NCBI RefSeq assembly: GCF_017654505.1
Contig: NC_054552.1
Span: forward strand, 35,159,597 to 35,223,596
Direction of reading: 5' to 3'
DNA length: 64,000 bases
Source: Polyodon spathula
Taxonomy: Eukaryota; Chordata; Actinopteri; Acipenseriformes; Polyodontidae
The notes beneath the pieces are model-generated. The model was given only the letters and a program-made list of their open reading frames with translations, was not told where the DNA came from and did no database searches. Positions 1 to 12,877 of this stretch are shown in pieces (position 1 is the stretch's first letter; each line of letters begins with the position of its first letter). The position numbers and the translations under genes were made by a program.

Positions 1-1509
1 CCTGTTTCCATGGTGTGGAATAGATGCTTTCTTTTATAGCTTCCTTCATTGTTTTACCGCTTACTTGTATGACAGAGATTCTTTGGACTTGATCCAATAC
101 CAGTGACAATAGGTGAGAAATCTCATTCGATAGAAACTCGTGTGTCTCCTTGAGAAACCCATCATGCACTCTGACAGGCTGCTTGAAGTCATTGAGTTTA
201 AGGGCAGTGAAGACTGCTTGCTGTCAGTCAGGGCTCCACAGCAGTGATGTCACAATAGAATAGGTCCCGGGATTGATAGATGCTAGTGAATGGGGGTGGG
301 GCAGACCCATGCAATGATGTCACAATCGAGGGGACAGCGGGGTGATGCCAACTCCAGATGACGCTGAACAGGAACACTTCGACTCTCTACATCCTCACTA
401 AATAAATTGGGAAGTAGTTTGCCCTGAGAAAATGTAAGGGGTCGTTATTGAGCCTCTGGCTTCTTTATTATGAATCTATTGAGGTTCACCTTTGGCAGTT
501 AACAGGAAACACAGGCATTCAGCTTTAGCTTTCATTACAGTGGGACTCACTTCTGAGCCTGAATCAGTTAATATCCTCAGAGAGACCCAGGCTGTTCATT
601 TACTGTATCTCCTGAACACAGCTTTAAATATGCAGTGCATGACTGGCCTAAATGTAGAATGGTGTTCTCCCCTTGAAGGTGTTATTGGTAACCTTTCATT
701 CTAATGGGAAATGCATTTTCTTGTCTGTTAATATTGCAAATTCAAACTGGAGAAAACAAGAATGAATTCTCATATAAACTGAGTAAAAGAGGGTCTGTGC
801 AGTAGAAGCTAGGAGTGCCCAGAGAGAACTGCTTGAGTTACATTTACATCAAATAAAATTGGTTAGAAGTCATTATGAATAACTTGTTAACACCACTGTA
901 TATTTCTGGGTCTGTAGATGTTTCTAGGAAACAAGCAATTAATCTCAGAGTTGTTGGGAAACCATAAGAGTAGGTTTACTGTAAAGTGCATCCAACCTCA
1001 GACCATGAGAAATTGCACATGAATAACATTGAAATACTGTTGCAGTAGTCATGTCAGACAGCCACGACTACTGCAACACCTTGCATTGCTTTCAACTTGA
1101 AAGACTCAGAGCCAATGGAAAAAATAACCATTTAAATCAACCAAGGCCTTTTACAGACAGCAAGCAGGCCAATTATACAACTGAGGGCAGTGCAGCTCTA
1201 AGAATCCTGACTGAGATAGGTCAAACATGGAAATGTATTCTGATTCCTCCACTGGAAGCACAGCCAGACAGGGATGGAAATGTGCAGCTCGTTATGCGGT
1301 TACGTGTTCTGATAGTCTGGATAGAGTTCTGGCCAGGATGTATTGAAAGTGGCCATTTTTGCATTTCAACAGGTTATTTTATTAACAGCAAGAAAGGCCC
1401 GAGGGATGAAAGAATCACATGCATATTCTGCTAAGCAATTAAGTTCTCTGTCCAGTGGGGGTCTGTAATGGTTCCTAGTGCTGTAGTGTGGCAAAAAAAA
1501 GAAATCCTG

Positions 1510-1510
1510 T

Positions 1511-1561
<51 letters not shown>

Positions 1562-1578
1562 CTTTCTTTCTTTCTTTC
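1510..1578. repeat. (TTTC)n microsatellite
   Basis: About 17 copies of the tetranucleotide TTTC, with one TC interruption near 1560. The complementary strand reads as a Lys/Glu/Arg-rich open frame that is only a by-product of the repeat. Confidence 0.95.
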
Positions 1579-2870
1579 ATGGACCACTTGTTGCCCTTCT
1601 CAAAATCATATTAGTAATAAAATAATTCACTGTATAAAAGTCACCTTTAAAATTGCAGGAACTCAGTGTCGTTGAACAGAACCTGAAGGCATAATGATTA
1701 GGCACTTCAAAGGGCCAGGTCAATGTGTGCATTTGTTTTTTGCAGGAGTGAAAGAGTAGGCTGGTAACTCCTTGCAGCCCTCTATTACACATATGGATTG
1801 AACCATTGACTTATAGTTTTTAACTTAACTGAGTGAAGCCCCATCATAGAGATAATGGATATTACAACACTACTAACAGACAGCGCTTGCTGGAGACAGC
1901 CCTGTACAGGGTAGTTCCTCAGATACAGTGGGAAGCCCTTCTTCCATTGAGATGAGACAGCTTGTATAGGAAGAGATATGTATATATGAGGCAGAGGAGT
2001 GAACAATGAAAGCACCAGTCATGTATCACAGGTCTCTGCACTAAGAAAAAATAATTGACACGTGTCAGCTGTCAAGACGAGGACCCGCCCCTGCTGTCTG
2101 CGCTTCTGTGATTGCTGTTGAGAAGAATCATGTGCAGGTGGGAGTGCAGCCTGTGAGAAGCTATCAAGAAATGTGCTCCGAGTTCACCAGCGCTTTGGAC
2201 AAGCTGTTTGACATGCCGTGTCTCTAACACAGCTCCCCATTCACTCCCTATCAGAGAGAGGTGAAAGATATGAGCAATCAATAGCAGGAGCTCAACCAGC
2301 TGGAAAAATAGAGGAATCCCTATTGCACATGATGCCTTGTTCATGGCTAGCTCCGAACTCCTGATGTGTGTAACTGGCTGGTCCCACACACAGTACATTC
2401 TTTAAGTTCAAGGAGCTGGAGTTGCCAGCATAATGCTAACCGGCTCTTAGTTATCTCATGTTGTGTCTCACAGATGATAGCTCAATATGTGGAGAAGTTA
2501 GATAATGGCCCTTCAGAGTGACAAATGACTGTTATCTGGTCTGTTGCTCACAGCATATCACTATCAGATAATGTCTCAGGGCTCCTGGCAAACACAAACT
2601 TGAACTATGAACAGTCCAGTAAGATGCAGCTCTAACTAGCTAGCCAGAAATTACAGAGAGAGGGGAAATCAATTTGTTTGATCCCCCATAGTCACTAATT
2701 TGTTTTGGGATAGGTGGTCCCTCCGTTCCCCTCTTCCAGGTGGTCTCATACTGGGAGGCTGGCATTCATTATTTAATCATTCTCTGAGGGCTTCAATGCT
2801 GGGAATATTTTGGCAGCATTATGCATCCGTTGATTCATAAATATTTCATGCAATTACTTGTGGATGTTTC

Positions 2871-2871
<1 letters not shown>

Positions 2872-2932
<61 letters not shown>
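2872..2932. repeat. (ATT)n microsatellite
   Basis: About 20 uninterrupted ATT units. Confidence 0.95.
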
Positions 2933-2933
<1 letters not shown>

Positions 2934-5385
2934 CACTTCAAGCATATTATTCTGCATGTCTGTTTTCAGATGTGTGTCTGCCTGGTCGAGGAGGATAGGG
3001 CAGTGCCTTCAGTTAGACAATAGTTACCAGGCTTAATATGCTGCAGTGAGTATGAGACAATGAAGTGGAATGTGTGAGTGGTTAATTGGGCTACTGTTTG
3101 TGACCTGCCCGTTCCCCCTGGGATCTTCTCATTATCCTGGCAACCATGTTTGAAAAAAGAAAAAATGGGTGTTTCAGCAACTGGAAAAAAAAGGTTTATT
3201 TGACATCCTTGCAGGTTGCGTGCAGCACCTGTTTAATCAAATGACCAGTTTTGCTTGCATACCACTTACGTTTCATTTTGACTGCCCCCCAAAAAGTGGA
3301 CTGATTGTTCAGGCACCGGTGTGGCACTGAAGCATGAAGCCTACAGACAGTACTGCACAACTCTTTATGTTAAACACATGTTTTTGCATGCAAGTCTTGC
3401 CTGTGGCAATACATGTATTCCAGGGTCAGCTGATAACTGCTGTCTGAGTCACTGCACATACAGTAGGACTGTTATGGAGAGAAATGATCTCAGAAGCAGA
3501 CAACCCAGACAGCTGGATACAAATTTTATATTAAAAAAAGCAAATTGCAATAATATGTAGCACACTGGAGGCAACGACAGTAAGTGTTGATAATGTCTCT
3601 CAGTAGAGGAAAGTGCATTTATATCGGTGCTCTTGTGTGTTACATGCATGTGCATTTACATTGTTTTACAGTAAGTGCCTTTTCATACCTGCCAAGTCAG
3701 GTTTGTTTTACTTCAATTACCCCCTCTGTGTTCTATCATGAAGGTAATTTGAAAAGCAGTTTTCTGCAGTGTAATCAAAGCTCAACTTTAGTAACTAGGA
3801 TTCCATTATTTTAAGGGTGATCGTATTGAATGCCTTTTTGAGATCAATACAAATAGCTGCAGTAAATAAACCTTCATATCCATAACAAGATACCTGTAAT
3901 TGAAGACCCTGGGGATTGCTGTAATAGTGTTTTAAACTCAAATCAAATTTCTACAAGATTAAAATATAATGTTCTTAATATACTTCGTTACTCAAGCCTG
4001 GATTCATTTGATTTCTGATTTTGACACAGAAACAAAAAAGGACTGGGGCCACCATCACTGCTGTGTAGACAAGCTCTAGGTCTTAGTAATGGTTTGATCT
4101 CCAGCTGCTTCTAGTGCTGGGTCTTTTAACAGTCAATAAAGAGGCATTTAAAATAATTGCTGAGGGAAAGATTCACAACTTAAGTCCCATATTTGAACAG
4201 CATGATACTAAAAATCAAAAATCATATTTGGGCTTTTGAATTATTAATAGAACGTAATTGTTTTGTTTTTATCTCCTCTGGGAAGCTTTTGAATCAACAA
4301 CAGAAAGTATATAACAAAAAAAGCGACATATTCTGCTCAAGCATTTGCCTTGTTTAAAAAACACAAAACTCACTCGTCAAATGCATGCAACATAACTACC
4401 TGATAAATGATATGAAGCCCTAGGTTATGTGATCTTTTAGCTGTATTTCAATCTCAAATTCTCGAGCAGCAACTGGGGTTACCTTATTCCAAACGCTTGG
4501 AGAACGAAGAGTCATACTGTACCTCTCTGATGGCTGGAATTACAACTTCAAATAAATAATCGAAGATCAGTAAAGTTTGCATTGTGAAGGACCTGTGATT
4601 CATGCCTGTTAAGAGATGATTGCCTTGATAAAGAGAATTCCTCAATACCTCAAAGCTGTAGATTAGGGGGACAGAAAGGACTCTGCAATTTGCACAGTGG
4701 TGCATTGTTTTAGCTTGGCACATTCCATTATCACATGCATTACACACTGTTCACACAACACTATTCTGCCCATTACTGCACAGTTCTATACCTCTATTGC
4801 TTGCTCTTAGTGCTTTGTTGCATCCGTTTATGATTTGAAAGCATTCAGGCCTGACATCTTACTGCTGTTCAGAGTAACCAAGCATCTCTTTCAGCCCTAG
4901 TTCGTTGTTAAGTGTCACAAGTGCATTAATCTCACAGAATTTAAATTACCAATGAGGAGAGACATATTAATGTTGCAGTAATCCATAGACCAAGGCTTAA
5001 AACAAAGGCTTGGACACGCCAGGAGAGCGGTGCTAGTGCTGTTCTGGCAGGTCACAGGTAGGTTTGGAGTCCTATTAAAAACAAAGTAACAATTTAACAA
5101 TCTTTTCATGCAGGTCTGCAGTGGAAAACATTCTTGTTTTTTTTTGTTTGTTTTTTTTTTATATTCCAGCAGTCAACGTTGAAAGATGACATTTTTTTAT
5201 ATAATTTCTAAAGACATAGTATTGACGTCAGGACAAAATACCACTCTAGTCTGTATAGAGCTAATTCCCATTAGCTCAGTACTCTCCTCCTGGTCATTTA
5301 CACAAGATAATACATGTGTGTGCTTATCTGCTTTCAAGATTCCTTGTTGAGGCTACCTTGCTGTTATTTACCCTGCATTGTGTAC

Positions 5386-5388
<3 letters not shown>

Positions 5389-5420
<32 letters not shown>
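5389..5420. repeat. (TG)n microsatellite
   Basis: About 15 TG units, followed by degenerate TGTA steps to about 5448. Confidence 0.9.
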
Positions 5421-5422
<2 letters not shown>

Positions 5423-7712
5423 TGCATGTATGTGTATGTGTATGTATATATTCACAAAGATTTGTTTAAATTATGAATCTGGCCATGAAAACAAATCAAT
5501 AACACAGCTAGGACTTGTAATTAAAGGGGATGTGTTGCGCAGTACTGTACTGTATATTTTATAGGCATAAGTAGTGTCACTAAGAGTGGCACTTGACATA
5601 TTTGTTTGTTATGAATTATTCTAAATTAAGACAGAACACAGTTCTCAGGTACACAAAATGCAATAAATAGAAGACGAGGCGATTCATCAAGAAAACTACA
5701 AAATCACTGCTTCACAATATTGAAAACAGAATGCAAGCTGACTTTAATTGCACATCCCTGTGTTCACTTCGATCTCATCTTGTTCTGTGCCAAATCTCTC
5801 ATTAATTATTAGTCCCTGGCACCATGCCAGAGGATTGACCAGGAAGCCATATGCAGTGCCAAACATTCTATATTAAATACTGGTACATGAAATGCTTTAA
5901 AATGTCAACAGTGTTTCTGTAATGCTGCACTTACATAACACAATGCAATCAATAAAACATGGATAACTCAGTAGGCGTCCATGAAATATGCTAAAAATAC
6001 ATTTACAAACAACCATGATGAAAACAAGCCAGCCCCCAATTTTGCTTAGCTTTAGTTAATAGAGTAACATCTCATATTTAATTTCCTTTGATTGCATCTT
6101 GTCTTTACTGAGATTGTACTTGTGTCTGCAAAACTACAATGTAATCCATGCTACCGGTATGCACGGTGTTTGTGTAATTCATGATTCAGTCAGTTGTACC
6201 CAAATCCACCTGCAATCACAGGTGTCAATGTGTCACTGGTTACATGTGACCAGCACTTCCAGCCTGTGACTGTGTTTCCTTGCTGGGCCAGGCACACTGA
6301 TACTGTGATCATCTGTGCACTATGAGAATATATAAAGCTGTTGGGTTTTGATTGCCCCCTGGACAAGGCTTCTTGGGAAAATTAAAACTTAAAGCAAGTT
6401 TCCTTTTGGTGAGCATCACCACTTTTTTGTTCACAAAGTCTTACATCATGATACTTTTCAGCCACTGTATACAATAGCTGCATGGTTTATACAGTGGCTG
6501 CAATGTTGGCTTCCTATGTTGCAAGACCTTTGACTAACCAGTATGCTGTGTTTGTATGTTCTGGCTTTAGCTAGTTGCACCTGCTTTGCGTTACGTTCCC
6601 ACAGTTTTGCGTGAGTGCCGGTCAGTGTGTGTTGTTCTGAGACAGACACAGCGGTGTTCGAGACTCGCGTTCTACCTTAGCTGCCATTTCATTAAAAGAA
6701 TAATGAAACGCATTTGTTCAAGCCAAGTGTGTAGCGCCCTACCTAACACTGTAACTAGAAAGAGTGCGTGCTCTATCCCATTAGACCTCACCTATCAAAG
6801 GGAAACTCAATTACTTTGTTTGGTCTTTTAAAGAAAATTGGATTTTTGGAAATCTAAATTTATGTTGGTATATTTTTTTCGCTCTTTTCCTCAAATCTGC
6901 TTCTATTACGAGATGCAAGCTCTTCAATTGAAAATTCAGAGGAAAGGATACACGAAATTGAAATCAACCAATTCAGCAGGAAAACATGGAGATATACATG
7001 ATAGAATTTCCACTGCAAGATTTTTGTATCTGTTCTTCTAGCAGCAGGTGTCCTCAATATAATGTGGGCATGTGTGTATACATTCAGCATGGAAGTGGTA
7101 TAAAACTCACAGCCCTTTTTTATTTACACTTGATACACGATGTATATAGCCTCTATTAAAAAGATTATTACAGTTCAAGCCTGGTGTTAAAAGCACTGCA
7201 GAACAAGAATAATGCATAAAGCAAACACTGGTGCAGCCAAAAGACTCAGTGTTTGAATCTCAGATGAGATAATGCCTAAAACTAGAGCCAGAGAGAGCCA
7301 CCAAGTCCCCAACACACACAAGGGAAACAAAATGGACAATCATTGAGGCTTGAACCTCCAATGTAGAAGGGACATATGTGTCCCACAAATGACATTTTTG
7401 CAACAAGGTGGAGCATGAAACAGTGTTTAAAATGTACTGAGAGGCTGGATCTGGTCATCCACATGGTCAGTTTTCTCCTTGCGATAATTGACTCACTCTC
7501 AAATGTATTTTAAGAAGAAACCTTTTGAACAACGGCTCAATTCCTTGTGTGCCCGAAGTGCTTAACCCTTTCAAAGCCAATACAGTTCAATGGTAAATGA
7601 ATTCTCTTCACAGCAGGCATCTCAAGGTGATTTAGGTGGGCTAATGGGCCGTGGATGTGCATTGATCAGTCTTGGCATGGCTCCCTGCTGTATGCTAAGC
7701 GTGTGATTTCAG

Positions 7713-7842
7713 GCATCGCTGCTCCCTGAGTGGAGAGGATCTGAAAAGACAATGGATGAAGCCAGACCTGAAGCTGAGCCCCACAATCTACCATGCTAAG
7801 GGCTTTCTCTACTACTTCAACAGTATTGGGAGGACTCCTCTG
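7713..7842 (+). CDS. AGBL1: Carboxypeptidase exon with the GEDL(K)RQW motif
   Basis: The acceptor is TTTCAG and the donor is CTG|GTGAGT. Base 7713 completes a codon split with the previous exon; the next codons read [14 protein letters not shown] and then continue through a TIYHAKG segment to SIGRTPL. This is the substrate-pocket region of the M14D catalytic domain. The family motif is DLNRQW, where Asn-Arg corresponds to Asn144-Arg145 of carboxypeptidase A and binds the substrate C-terminus. Here the Asn codon is AAA (Lys) at 7744-7746, while Arg is kept. The codon split at 7713 is normally Asn in homologues; its last base here is G, which would also be incompatible with Asn. The exon is open throughout. 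The family assignment is secure; the paralogue (AGBL1 rather than AGTPBP1) is probable. Confidence 0.85.
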
Positions 7843-7886
7843 GTGAGTGTGGTCTTTCAGAGCCCTTCAGTACCAACTTCACTGCT

Positions 7887-8179
7887 CTGTGCGCATTTCA
7901 CATGCTGTATTTCATGTGCTGTATTTCATGCGTTGTATTTCACATGCTGTGTTTCATGAGCTGTATTTCAGGTGCTCTATTTCACGTGCTGTATTTCACA
8001 TGCTGTATTTCATGAGCTGTATTTCATGTGCTGTATTTCATGCATTGTATTTCACATGCTGTATTTCATGAGCTGTATTTCAGGTGCTCTATTTCACATG
8101 CTGTATTTCATGAGCTGTATTTCAGGTGCTCTATTTCATGTGCTGTATTTCATGTGCTGTATTTCATGTGCTGTATTTT
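7887..8179. repeat. 15-bp minisatellite in intron
   Basis: About 19 copies of a 15-bp unit close to TGTATTTCATGTGCT. Variants differ mainly in CATGAG, CACATG and CAGGTG at the centre. Because the period is a multiple of three, several reading frames stay open and give Cys/Ile/Phe/His-rich peptides that are not genes. The array starts about 45 bases after the splice donor at 7843. Confidence 0.93.
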
Positions 8180-8874
8180 AAACTTGTCAAGTGAGTATGA
8201 AGGGTTTACGCAGGCGTGTCAAAGAAAGGCTCTTACACTCAATAGCTTCCCCCAGTTTCACTTCCTTGAGCTCCAGAGAAATGTGTCAGTGACTCCCTCT
8301 ACCCTATTGCCAAACCTGCCTGTATAAAATCTGCAGATTAACAATAAAAGAATGTATAATCAGCATAACTGTTCCTATGCTATGAAAAGCAGATTGACAT
8401 TTGGCCCTGCACATCTGCACAGATCGCAGTAGCTGGCCTTTCCTCTGTAGCTCTGATAGCGCACCCAAGGTTATTAGTACTAACCCTATTGCTCTTGCCC
8501 AGACCGTGAGACAGTGTAACTTTGTTTTAATGTACTCACCTGAACAATGGAGCTCAGTAGTGTTTTCAAATTTAAAGTTGAACTCTCTTATACTGTATAT
8601 TACTTTCAAATGAAAATTTCATGGCTGTGTACTGCAGCACTGCACCTCCAGATCAACTGTATTCACAGAATATGAATTACAAGGTAAACACGTAAAAAGA
8701 GCTATGAAAAATGTATTCATATTTTTGTATGTTCTGTACAAGCTCAGCACAATCTTGCCTCAATCTCAGGTTGGAGGCCTTGAACAACATCTTAAGAGAT
8801 GATATAAAACGGGCTCATTCTGAATGCAGAACGGGAGATTCCTGCTAGCTCTAACCCCATTCTAACCCCTGCAG

Positions 8875-9006
8875 GTATTCTGTGATTATCACGGACACTC
8901 GCGGAAGAAGAATGACTTCTTGTATGGCTCCAGCATCAGGGAGGCCTTATGGCAGTCTGGCTCCACTGTCAACACTGTGGCACTGAAGGAGGACCCTGGA
9001 TACCGG
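8875..9006 (+). CDS. AGBL1: Carboxypeptidase exon with the YHGHSRKKN zinc-site motif
   Basis: The acceptor is CCCTGCAG at 8874. The 44 codons start [13 protein letters not shown] and end with EDPGYR. The DYHGHS segment supplies a conserved histidine (8890-8892 or 8896-8898) that completes the zinc site with the HxxE motif from an upstream exon. The family usually has LYGCS after this, and here the Cys is Ser (LYGSS). The donor is CGG|GCAGGA, so the intron would be of the rare GC-AG type, or the donor has mutated. The reading frame after 9006 hits a stop within about 10 codons, which supports the boundary. The next exon begins with ACT at phase 0, exactly as the conserved GYR/TLPKIL junction requires. 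Confidence 0.85.
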
Positions 9007-9288
9007 GCAGGATCCTCCTCATGTTTAGTGTACCAGTCCTGATCTGTGTGGTGCACAGAGGCCCTTCCAATCCACCAATCTGGACCGAGACATGCTCTAT
9101 TACTAGGTATCTCAATAAAATGCCTAACTGGTGTGAATGCTGGGACCAGTCAAAGATAGCAGACTGTGGCTATTCTGTGGCTTATCTGAACTTATTTGTT
9201 TGCCTTCCCTAAGCAAGGCTGCAGTTACTTGTGGTGTAATGGGGATGGAGTTTCCATTAGGACTGAGGAAGAACATTTGTTGTTGCAG

Positions 9289-9465
9289 ACTCTTCCCAAA
9301 ATCCTGTACAAGATAGCGCCAGCATTTGCCTTCCAGAGCTGCAGTTTCCTGGTGGAGAAGTCTCAGGCATCGACGGCGCGGGTGGGTGTGTGGAGAGAGA
9401 TGGGGGTGGTGAGGAGCTACACCATGGAGAGCACCTACTGCGGCTGTGACCAGGGGCTCTACAAG
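9289..9465 (+). CDS. AGBL1: Carboxypeptidase exon with the catalytic glutamate (SYTMEST)
   Basis: The acceptor is GTTGCAG and the donor is AAG|GTAGGT. The 59 codons start [13 protein letters not shown] and end CGCDQGLYK. The segment SYTMEST contains the general-base glutamate (codon 9427-9429), equivalent to Glu270 of carboxypeptidase A, and it is intact. Homologues have VVVWRE where this copy has [19 protein letters not shown] and WREMGV resemble AGBL1 more than AGTPBP1, which typically has FVVEKSKES and WREIGV. The exon is fully open with no lesion. Confidence 0.88.
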
Positions 9466-10682
9466 GTAGGTGCTGCAGCTCTTTGTTCTTTGCTCAGGGA
9501 TCGGGTCCCTTCAGTAACTCCCTTCCCATTCAGGTTCCTCTGTGGTGGTTGGGTATCCCAGACTTGTTTTTAGCAAGTAATACAGCCTCTTTGAGAAGAT
9601 GCATGAACAAATTATAAGCTTTTCTTCCATTTCACGCCTGCTAATATGCTTGCAACTTGTTAAGGCTGTCATGCCACAGGGTAGGAATGTTCTGCCAGTG
9701 TGACCAAACGGGGGCAGTCATTGGGGGAAGTATTCTGTATCTGCAGTCGATGTATTACAACAGATCAGACATCAAAACCAGAAGCCTCAGGCTCAGTGAT
9801 ATAGGAATTAGTCCAGGCAGGACGCAGGCAATTTGTCCAGTTAAGTGCCTTTTAGAAATAACAAAAAAAATGAAAGGAAAGGTAATTTGTTGTCATAGCA
9901 GCAATCTAGAAGCAAAGTAACCCCTGCAAATATGACATGTCGAAGATGCTGTATCTGGCTCGGATAATGTATCACTGCACACCAGCTCTCTCCATTTATT
10001 AAACAGGCCTAAGACAGCTGCCACCAAGCTGCATGCAGGCCCGCGGGCTTCAGAGAACTTGGTCATGACATCATCACTGCTCCTCAGTGCACCTAGTCGC
10101 CTTGGAAACCAGGGAGTGAGTGGGTGCCTTTAATCAAATGACATCATCACTATGTAAATAATTCAGATGGTGTATACAGTACATCGTCTTTGTCACTGGA
10201 AATCATAGGGTTTTGCTTATCTACTACATAACCGTACCTGTGATAAGTAGTATTTTGAAACAACCTTTTAGGAAAATTGATCACAATCTGAATAGCAAAC
10301 AGTGCAGTACATTGGAGGAGTCAGCTCTCCAGTCAGCACAATATACATTCTTATTCTCAATTAAAGGTGAACTTAACTCTAGGAAAAAATAACAATGCAC
10401 ATAAACAGTTAAAAAACATCAGTGCTCTAAACAGTGGACGGTTTTTAACAGTGATTATTGTCTGCTTTTCACAGGCCCGAGTTCTTCAGCATTTATTATT
10501 GTGTAAAGCAATGTGGACAAGCTGATCATATTTGCAAAAACTAGACAGATGTTTGCAGGACTCAATGTGGTAGCTTTCTACACACTGTAGCTATAGGCTT
10601 TCTCCATTCTCTGGCATCAAGGACGGATTGTCACTGCCATGCTGGCACCTCATATTCAGTACATGATGGGATTGTTTTATTG

Positions 10683-10704
10683 TGGGGGGGGGGGGGGGGG
10701 GGGG
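10683..10704. repeat. Poly-G tract
   Basis: About 22 consecutive G residues. Such tracts are slippage-prone and can form quadruplexes. Confidence 0.9.
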
Positions 10705-11485
10705 TGAATGAGTCCCTGTTTGTGAACACAAGCCTGTTCCTTTTTAGCTTGCAGGGAACCATTGTCTGTAATGTACAGATACCGGTATATATGTATGTGT
10801 GTGGACGGTGAGGGACCTCGACAGACAGGCCTGAGGTCACTTAAAAATATTGACTATACTTTCTTTCATAGCGTAGCCAAAAAACATCAGGAAATTACTG
10901 AACAATATGATTAGCTGTTTACTGTTCAAAAGACAATAAGACAAGTTTGCAAGGCCTAACTGATGAATGTACCTCCCCTCTGCCCTCTCCATCTCACGCT
11001 TATTCTCTCAGTCTCTTCTTCTTCACTTTAATTAGCCCTGTTGTGGGTAAAAATAGATCTGTTAATATGTGTTGTTTGTGATGCACAGTGTTCTAAAACG
11101 AGCAGCATTCTGAATGCTCTTTGAAAAATAAAAAAGAACATTAATGTATCCAAATGGTGTGACAGACCATCAGGCTGTGGAACGGGTCTCATACAAAATG
11201 AACTGGAGTTATCCCTCTCGAAGTCTTTAGTGCACCTGAACAAGCCTCCCTGAATTCAACTCTAATTCATCCCAATTAGCGGCCCCCACTCAACATGGGA
11301 GCCAGCGCAGAGAAAAGAGGCTTAATTACTCCCTCAGCCAGTCACTAAATCAGCTGCAGGTTAACTAAATTATCATGTACAAGTGCCCATGTTCTGCCGA
11401 GAACAATGAGAGGGGCCTGTGCTCAAAAAGTAGTTAAAAACACGCCTTCTCTTTTTCAGACAGGATTATACTCTGTTAATTCATA

Positions 11486-11512
11486 AAAAAAAAAAAAAAA
11501 AAAAAAAAAAAC
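11486..11512. repeat. Poly-A tract
   Basis: About 27 consecutive A residues. No retroposed gene or SINE body is recognisable immediately upstream, so I do not call it a retroposon tail. Confidence 0.85.
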
Positions 11513-12765
11513 ATTGGCAGATGTACTTTATCATGTAGGGTTAGATTGTGCAAATACTGATTGCACACACAAAGCATTCTTTCTTTATATATTTACACTG
11601 CTGTTTAAGACCTATAGAACTGAAAGTCACAGATATTGAGTGGAGATATGAAATGTCCTCCAGAAAGAACTGTTTCAATACAGAAAAAACAATCAAGATT
11701 GAAATAGAAAAGACCGAGCAGCTTCAAAGCAAAAGATTCCGAGTCCTCGCTATGCATCACGAAGAGTTCTTCTTTTCTTCTTTTTTCTCATATCTGTGCT
11801 GGAATGTTGAATTCAGAAGGTTTTAGAGAAAAAGAGAAAGGCCTAACCCACGTTTTGCTCTCTTTAAAAGTGAGCAGGAGACGGTTATGGCTTCTACTTT
11901 AGATAAACCGAAACACTGCCAGTTTCTGGAGTGACAGAAGAGCATGGGAACCCCATCATGGACGGGCTGAGTCAGCCAGGGAGGGAGGCTTCAAAGGAAA
12001 GTGATTTGCATCTCAAACACACCACCTCTACTTACCTGCAGCATGCTGTTCCTGCAGGCAAGGAATAGTTTCAGCAGTTCTTTTATTTTAACCCGCAAAA
12101 TTACTTTTTATTTTATTGTTTACACTATATCAAAGTAATTGCTGGCAAATAACGTAGAGCCCAACTCACTTTCTGGTTAGTTCTGAGGGAGAGGGAGGCA
12201 GAGTAGCCTTGTGATAGTGCTGAGGGAGGGACGCAGGATCCAAGAGACAGTAGCCTGCCTAGTAGTGTGAGCTGAAGGACCAGGAGGAAGGCTGCCCTAC
12301 TGCTTACATGTATGGGTGAAGGTTACGTGTGAGGGATGCAATGCAGGGACTGGGAGAGGCTGCAATAATGTAACAAGAGACAGACAGTGTATCCATTGTC
12401 GAGAGCTCATAACACAGAACCCAGGTACCTGTTTTTAAATGCTATCTCAACGACAGTACTTGTTTCCTTGATGAGCACTGTGGGGAGTGACATGACCTCC
12501 TTGTGCACCCAGCTGTAAGAATCAGTACAAACAAGAACACAAGCCAACCATGACGTCGTTTCAAGCTTGGTAGGTCATTTCTGAAGGAAATAATTTGAAT
12601 GTGAAAATGTACTTCATAAAATATTAATCAATGTCTAATCCTGAAGAATAATCACAAAGCAAATACCAAAAAGAAGTGGGAAATGCGGGATGAGTGAAGG
12701 ATTCTCAGAGCAAATAGTCTACCCTCAATCTGGAGTGTGCTTCAAGCTCATTGGAGTTTCTTGGG

Positions 12766-12877
12766 ACAGAAATGAATACAACAACTTCCAGAAGGGGTTC
12801 AATTCCACTGAACAGAAATGAATACAACAACTTCCAGAAGGGGTTCAATTCCACTGAACAGAAATGAATACAGCAAG
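12766..12877. repeat. 46-bp tandem duplication (2.4 copies)
   Basis: Units start with ACAGAAATGAATACA at 12766, 12812 and 12858. The first two are identical as far as I can read and the third is truncated and slightly diverged, indicating a recent slippage-type duplication. Confidence 0.9.

Larger units (their letters stand above)
1..7712. other. Intron sequence upstream of the first visible carboxypeptidase exon
   Basis: No coding exon is recognisable here on either strand. In particular I looked for, and did not find, the preceding family exon that encodes the conserved NPDGV segment, so that exon probably lies before the window. The stretch is AT-rich and carries three microsatellites, listed separately. 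The final bases before 7713 form a pyrimidine-containing acceptor ending in TTTCAG. Assignment as intron is inferred from the split codon at 7713. Confidence 0.6.
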
